A stretch of 62,642 bases of DNA from Bryobacterales bacterium (GTDB lineage: Bacteria > Acidobacteriota > Terriglobia > Bryobacterales > Bryobacteraceae). The notes under the pieces were generated by a model that saw only the letters and a program-made list of their open reading frames with translations, was not told the origin of the DNA and did not search any database. The DNA lies in NCBI GenBank assembly GCA_020852755.1, contig JADZAF010000257.1, forward strand, positions 1 through 62,642, read 5' to 3'. Positions 59,655 through 62,642 of the stretch are shown here, piece after piece; the first letter of the stretch is position 1, and every line of letters starts with the position of its first letter. Made by a program: the position numbers and the translations under genes.

Positions 59655-60305
59655 ATGAGAAGAGTGCTTGTAGTTGTCTCGCTGGTGCTGCTTGTCTGTA
59701 CTGGAGCGATGGCCCAATCTGCTAAGAGCGCGGTGCAGGTGAACACAGCCGCGATCGTCAACGCGGACTGCGCGGCCGGAGCGTGGAGCGAAATCGCGAA
59801 AGTCAGTATTCACACGTCCTCCCAGAAAGACCTGGTTATAGGAGCGTCTCTCGAGACTATCCTGTACACCGACACCCTGGTCAAGAGCAAGGGCGGAAGT
59901 TCGGACACCTCCACCGCGGAAGCCCTGCTCAAGGTGCGGGTCCTGGTGGATGACACTACGGAAGCCAGGCCGGGAGTGGTCATTTTCGATAAACGTACCC
60001 AGACCCTGATGGCGAAGTTCAACGGAATCTGCACCGATCTGAACGGCGACGGAATCGTTCAATACAACGAGTGCACCCAGCCGGAGGAACTCCAGTTGAT
60101 CCTGGACACCACGGCGGCGCATCACTTCAACTTCCTGCTGGAGGACGTTGGAGTGGGCGACCACACGGTCAGGATGCAGGGCTGTGTCGCCACCAGCGGC
60201 AGCGCGCAGGCCGGTTCCTGGGACGCCGACGCCGCGGCCGGCAAAGGCGCGATCACCGTGGAGGAAGTCCGGCTGGTCAAGGACCAGGACGTAATCTACC
60301 CGTAG
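59655..60305 (+). CDS. secreted protein with one EF-hand-like calcium loop
   Basis: 216 residues. Signal peptide (VLVVVSLVLLVCTGAMAQ) then a beta-rich domain. Residues near 122-134, DLNGDGIVQYNE, match a 12-residue EF-hand or dockerin-type Ca loop. Four Cys in the mature part may form disulfides. A good ribosome-binding site (GAGGAG) is 6 bases before the ATG. It stands as a single gene with its own promoter and terminator, suggesting strong expression. No family recognised. Confidence 0.78.
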   Translation: MRRVLVVVSLVLLVCTGAMAQSAKSAVQVNTAAIVNADCAAGAWSEIAKVSIHTSSQKDLVIGASLETILYTDTLVKSKGGSSDTSTAEALLKVRVLVDDTTEARPGVVIFDKRTQTLMAKFNGICTDLNGDGIVQYNECTQPEELQLILDTTAAHHFNFLLEDVGVGDHTVRMQGCVATSGSAQAGSWDADAAAGKGAITVEEVRLVKDQDVIYP

Positions 60306-60318
60306 TTAACAAGGTTTT

Positions 60319-60357
60319 CGGGTCGGGACTCCCGCAATGGAGTCCTGACCCGTTTCA
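60319..60357 (+). terminator. intrinsic terminator after the EF-hand secreted protein gene
   Basis: The arms 60319-60332 and 60339-60352 pair over 14 bases with one G-U, loop CGCAAT, followed by TTTCATCCTT. It is 14 bases after the stop codon. Confidence 0.7.
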
Positions 60358-60405
60358 TCCTTACAGTTAACACCAACTTTACACTTCCGCACGCGGGCCG
60401 CTCCG

Positions 60406-60411
60406 TAGAAT
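60406..60411 (+). promoter_or_regulatory. TAGAAT box, 6 bases before the Rieske gene start
   Basis: TAGAAT ends 6 bases before GTG 60418, again predicting a transcript that starts at the start codon. TTTACA is upstream at 60378-60383 with a 22-base gap, too long for a normal -35. Confidence 0.5.
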
Positions 60412-60417
60412 TACTTA

Positions 60418-60912
60418 GTGAGTGGCCCCATGAACGAACGCCGCAATTTTCTTATAGCCGTCATCTACGGTCTCTGGAGCCTGATCGCCCTCGCCCTGGC
60501 CGTCCCGGCGGCCATCTACCTGCTGCTGCCGCCGCGGGCCCGCAAGCGCCAGGAGTGGGTGGACGCGGCCGGACTCGGCGAACTCGAAACCGGCGTCCCC
60601 CGCGAGGTGGTGTTCCGCCGCAGCCGGCAGGACGGCTGGAAGGTGGTCAGCGAGAAGAGCGTCGCCTGGGTGGTGAAGCTCGGCGGGAACCGGGTGGTCG
60701 CCTACGCGCCCCAGTGCACTCACCTGGGCTGCGCCTATCACTGGGACGACACCCGCGACGTCTTCCTTTGCCCCTGCCATTCCTCCACCTTCTCCCTGGA
60801 CGGGCGGGTGCTCTCCGGACCCGCCCCCCGCGCGCTCGACCGCTACGAGCTCCGCCTCGAAAAGGACCGCCTCCTGCTGGGCGCCGTGCGCCGCTCCGGG
60901 GAGCCGTCATGA
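60418..60912 (+). CDS. Rieske iron-sulfur protein of a cytochrome bc-type complex
   Basis: 164 residues with an N-terminal membrane helix (LIALALAVPAAIYLLLPP) and the Rieske 2Fe-2S site: CTHLGC and CPCHSS, where both Cys and both His are present. It takes electrons from quinol and passes them on. The first Met after GTG 60418 is ATG 60430, an alternative start. It overlaps the cytochrome b gene (ATGA), so the two subunits are coupled. Confidence 0.93.
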   Translation: MSGPMNERRNFLIAVIYGLWSLIALALAVPAAIYLLLPPRARKRQEWVDAAGLGELETGVPREVVFRRSRQDGWKVVSEKSVAWVVKLGGNRVVAYAPQCTHLGCAYHWDDTRDVFLCPCHSSTFSLDGRVLSGPAPRALDRYELRLEKDRLLLGAVRRSGEPS

Positions 60913-62531
60913 GAATCGCCGGCTGGCTGGAGCATCGCACCGGAATCGAATCCGCCATCCGCAAGTTCCTCTACGAGGAGATACCGGACTCCAGCGGCTG
61001 GCGGCAGGTCTTCGGCAGCGTGGCGGTCTTCCTGTTCCTGGTGCAGGCCTTCACCGGCATCCTGCTGGCCTTCAACTATGCCCCCACGCCCGGCGACGCT
61101 TACAACAGCCTGCGCTATATCCTGGCGGAACTGACCGGCGGGCGCCTGATCCGGGGCCTGCACCACTGGGGCGCCAGTCTCATGATCGTGGTGGTGGCGC
61201 TCCACATGGTTCAGGTCTTCCTCTACGGGGCGTACAAGAAGCCGCGGGAAGCCACCTGGATCCTGGGCGTGGTTCTCTTGCTGCTGACCCTGGCCTACGG
61301 GTTGACCGGATACCTCCTCCCCTGGGACAACCGGGCTTACTGGGGCACCGTGGTCACCACCCAGATCGCCGCCAAGGCCCCCGTGGCCGGACCCTACCTC
61401 ACCCGCCTGCTTGGCGTGGACGGCGACATCGGGGTGGTCACCTTCGCCCGTTTCTACGCCCTGCACGTCCTGCTGCTGCCGCCCCTGACCGGCCTGCTGA
61501 TCGCGCTGCACGTCTACCTCGTGCGCAAGCACGGCGTGGCGCCCTTGCCCGGCGACGAGCTGAAACCGAAGAAGAAGTTCTATCCCGGACAGGCCTTCCG
61601 GGACACGGTGGCCGTCTTCGTCGCTTTTGCCGTCCTGTTTACCCTGGCGGTGGCCGCCCGCGTGCCCCTCGAGCGCATCGCCGACCCGACCGACACCACC
61701 TACATCCCCCGCCCCGAATGGTACTTCCTGTTTCTCTTCCAGCTCCTGAGCCTCATGGAGGGCCCCCTGGAGCTGATCGGCGCCGTGGTTCTTCCCGCGC
61801 TGGCTGTGCTGGCCCTGGTGCTGATCCCGTTTCTCGATCGCCGGCCGCTGGTCCGGGTGACGCAGCGTACCACTGCGTTTGGGGTGGCCGTGCTGGCCGG
61901 GATCGGGTGGGCCGGGCTCACGCTCGCGGCGGTGGCCGCAACGCCTAAGCCGCGAGCGCCGGTCATGATCGATTACTCCGCTCCCACCGACTGGCTCCAG
62001 CTCTCGGCCGAGGAACTGGCCGGCATCGGCTATTTTCGCCGCGAAAACTGTTCCAGCTGCCATACCCTGGGCAGCGGCGAGCCGCGCTCCGGTCCCGACC
62101 TGGCCGATACCGCCATCCGCCGCACCGCGGCCTGGCTCATCGAGCACTTCAAACGGCCCGCCGAGGTGGTGCCCGGCAGTTCCATGCCCCCGATTCAGCT
62201 GAATGACGCGCAACTGAATACCCTGGCCGCGTTCCTGCTCAAGCTAAATCCCCGCAACGCCGCCGCGCTGCAGTCCGCCCCTGCCTTCGCCGTCGAAGGC
62301 GCCATGGTTTACCAGAGGCACACTTGCGGCAATTGTCACGAGATCAACGGCGTGGGCGTGAAACTGGGTCCCCCGCTCAACGGCCTGGTCCGCCGCCGCA
62401 CCACCGACTGGGTGGAAGGCCACTTCCAGGATCCCCAGAAGTACTCGCCCGGCACCATCATGCCCCGTTACCGCTTCTCCCCTCGGGAATTGAAGACCCT
62501 CACGGCCTATCTCTTCACCCTGCCCGACTGA
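60909..62531 (+). CDS. cytochrome b fused to a diheme cytochrome c
   Basis: 540 residues. Residues 1 to about 330 are a full-length cytochrome b with eight helices: haem His in LHHWGASLMIVVVALHMV and ALHVLLLPPLTGLLIALHV, and the quinol-site PEWY in RPEWYFLFLFQLL. After a further helix come two haem c sites, CSSCH near 377 and CGNCH near 475, each with a likely distal Met. With the upstream Rieske protein this gives a compact quinol:cytochrome c reductase with no separate cytochrome c1 gene here. Confidence 0.92.
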   Translation: MRIAGWLEHRTGIESAIRKFLYEEIPDSSGWRQVFGSVAVFLFLVQAFTGILLAFNYAPTPGDAYNSLRYILAELTGGRLIRGLHHWGASLMIVVVALHMVQVFLYGAYKKPREATWILGVVLLLLTLAYGLTGYLLPWDNRAYWGTVVTTQIAAKAPVAGPYLTRLLGVDGDIGVVTFARFYALHVLLLPPLTGLLIALHVYLVRKHGVAPLPGDELKPKKKFYPGQAFRDTVAVFVAFAVLFTLAVAARVPLERIADPTDTTYIPRPEWYFLFLFQLLSLMEGPLELIGAVVLPALAVLALVLIPFLDRRPLVRVTQRTTAFGVAVLAGIGWAGLTLAAVAATPKPRAPVMIDYSAPTDWLQLSAEELAGIGYFRRENCSSCHTLGSGEPRSGPDLADTAIRRTAAWLIEHFKRPAEVVPGSSMPPIQLNDAQLNTLAAFLLKLNPRNAAALQSAPAFAVEGAMVYQRHTCGNCHEINGVGVKLGPPLNGLVRRRTTDWVEGHFQDPQKYSPGTIMPRYRFSPRELKTLTAYLFTLPD

Positions 62532-62536
62532 GAGAA

Positions 62537-62574
62537 CCGGGGACAGGCTGTACGTATCCGCTCGCTGTGCCCCG
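62537..62574. repeat. imperfect inverted repeat carrying the GGGGACAG motif
   Basis: GGGGACAG (62539-62546) faces CTGTGCCCC (62565-62573) with one extra base. The left arm shares GACAGGCT with the palindrome at 26094 and GGGGACAG with that at 2039. It lies 5 bases after the cytochrome gene and may also act as its terminator. Confidence 0.45.
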
Positions 62575-62576
62575 CC

Positions 62577-62642
62577 TCACTTCACCCAACTGACGGAGAA
62601 TCCCTGCCGGCCAGGCGTAACGATCTCCGTCTTCACCGCAGG
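62577..62642 (-). CDS. possible C-terminal end of a gene entering from the right edge
   Basis: On the minus strand 21 codons are open from the window edge to a TGA at 62577, reading PAVKTEIVTPGRQGFSVSWVK. The convergent position 45 bases after the cytochrome gene and the ordinary composition make a real gene end plausible. Too short to identify. Confidence 0.35.
   Translation of the reverse strand, partial: PAVKTEIVTPGRQGFSVSWVK

Noticed and set aside
59467..59658. A 63-codon frame in the pilD to EF-hand gene gap
   Set aside because: Arg/Gly/Pro-rich, no ribosome-binding site, and it overlaps a good promoter and leader; more likely noncoding.
1..62642. tRNA or rRNA genes, prophage, insertion-sequence transposases, replication origin
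   Set aside because: I looked for T-arm-like sequences, rRNA motifs, integrase or transposase motifs and DnaA-box clusters by eye and found none convincing.

Overview
The window is 62.6 kb of high-GC DNA, densely coded on both strands, with no tRNA, rRNA, CRISPR array, prophage or intact transposase gene seen. The gene set suggests a Gram-negative, didermic, rod-shaped aerobe of the Acidobacteriota, most likely a Solibacter/Bryobacter-type lineage. The hints are Tat-exported sugar enzymes and sulfatases, YVTN and carboxypeptidase-regulatory proteins, a TPR-CHAT/ECF pair, hopanoid gene hpnE and type IV pilus genes. This placement is inference from gene content; no marker phylogeny could be run.

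Layout. 3-2032: end of a mannonate dehydratase gene and a Tat-exported protein of unknown role, then a perfect-arm palindrome and lolA. 2847-10203: a tightly overlapping type IV pilus / type II secretion assembly operon (pilC, pilB, pilM, pilN, pilO, a pilP-like gene and a pseudopilin-like gene with a long Gly/Gln/Phe repeat tail); its prepilin peptidase is far away at 58557. 10304-13454: gnd, a small cytochrome c, an S41 protease homologue lacking its catalytic residues, and rpsT. 13521-22493: an exported-metabolism region on the minus strand (PLP enzyme, neutral-ceramidase-like protein, enolase-superfamily dehydratase, sulfatase, FG-GAP protein, frameshifted Gfo/Idh oxidoreductase), nearly all with Tat-type signals. 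22645-26164: sirtuin, aminotransferase, an nDsbD/TlpA thiol pair, a small metallopeptidase-like protein. 26164-34730: RNase E/G plus the complete mreB-mreC-mreD-mrdA-rodA cell-shape cluster. 34818-38552: a secreted HExxH protein facing a beta-propeller protein and a carboxypeptidase-regulatory-domain protein. 38771-41460: SRP RNA, dnaX, ybaB, recR. 42764-47805: secreted TPR-CHAT protease, ECF sigma factor, membrane anti-sigma factor and a convergent site-2 protease with CBS domains. 47963-51192: hpnE and its neighbours, comF, HNH nuclease. 52271-55095: trkA-trkH potassium uptake. 55605-59366: HU, a site-2 protease, two glycosyltransferases, prepilin peptidase. 60418-62531: Rieske protein and a cytochrome b fused to a diheme cytochrome c.

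The points most worth following are: (1) a possible proteolytic signalling module, CHAT protease / ECF sigma / zinc anti-sigma / site-2 protease; (2) a recurring TANAAT hexamer exactly 6 bases upstream of start codons, pointing to leaderless transcription; (3) a catalytically dead CtpA-type protein; (4) several families of palindromic REP-like elements, one of which encodes the N-terminus of a protein; (5) a structured leader, possibly a small RNA, before a comF gene that lacks a normal start codon. Two genes look damaged or cut: a Gfo/Idh oxidoreductase with one frameshift, and the fragments at both window edges.
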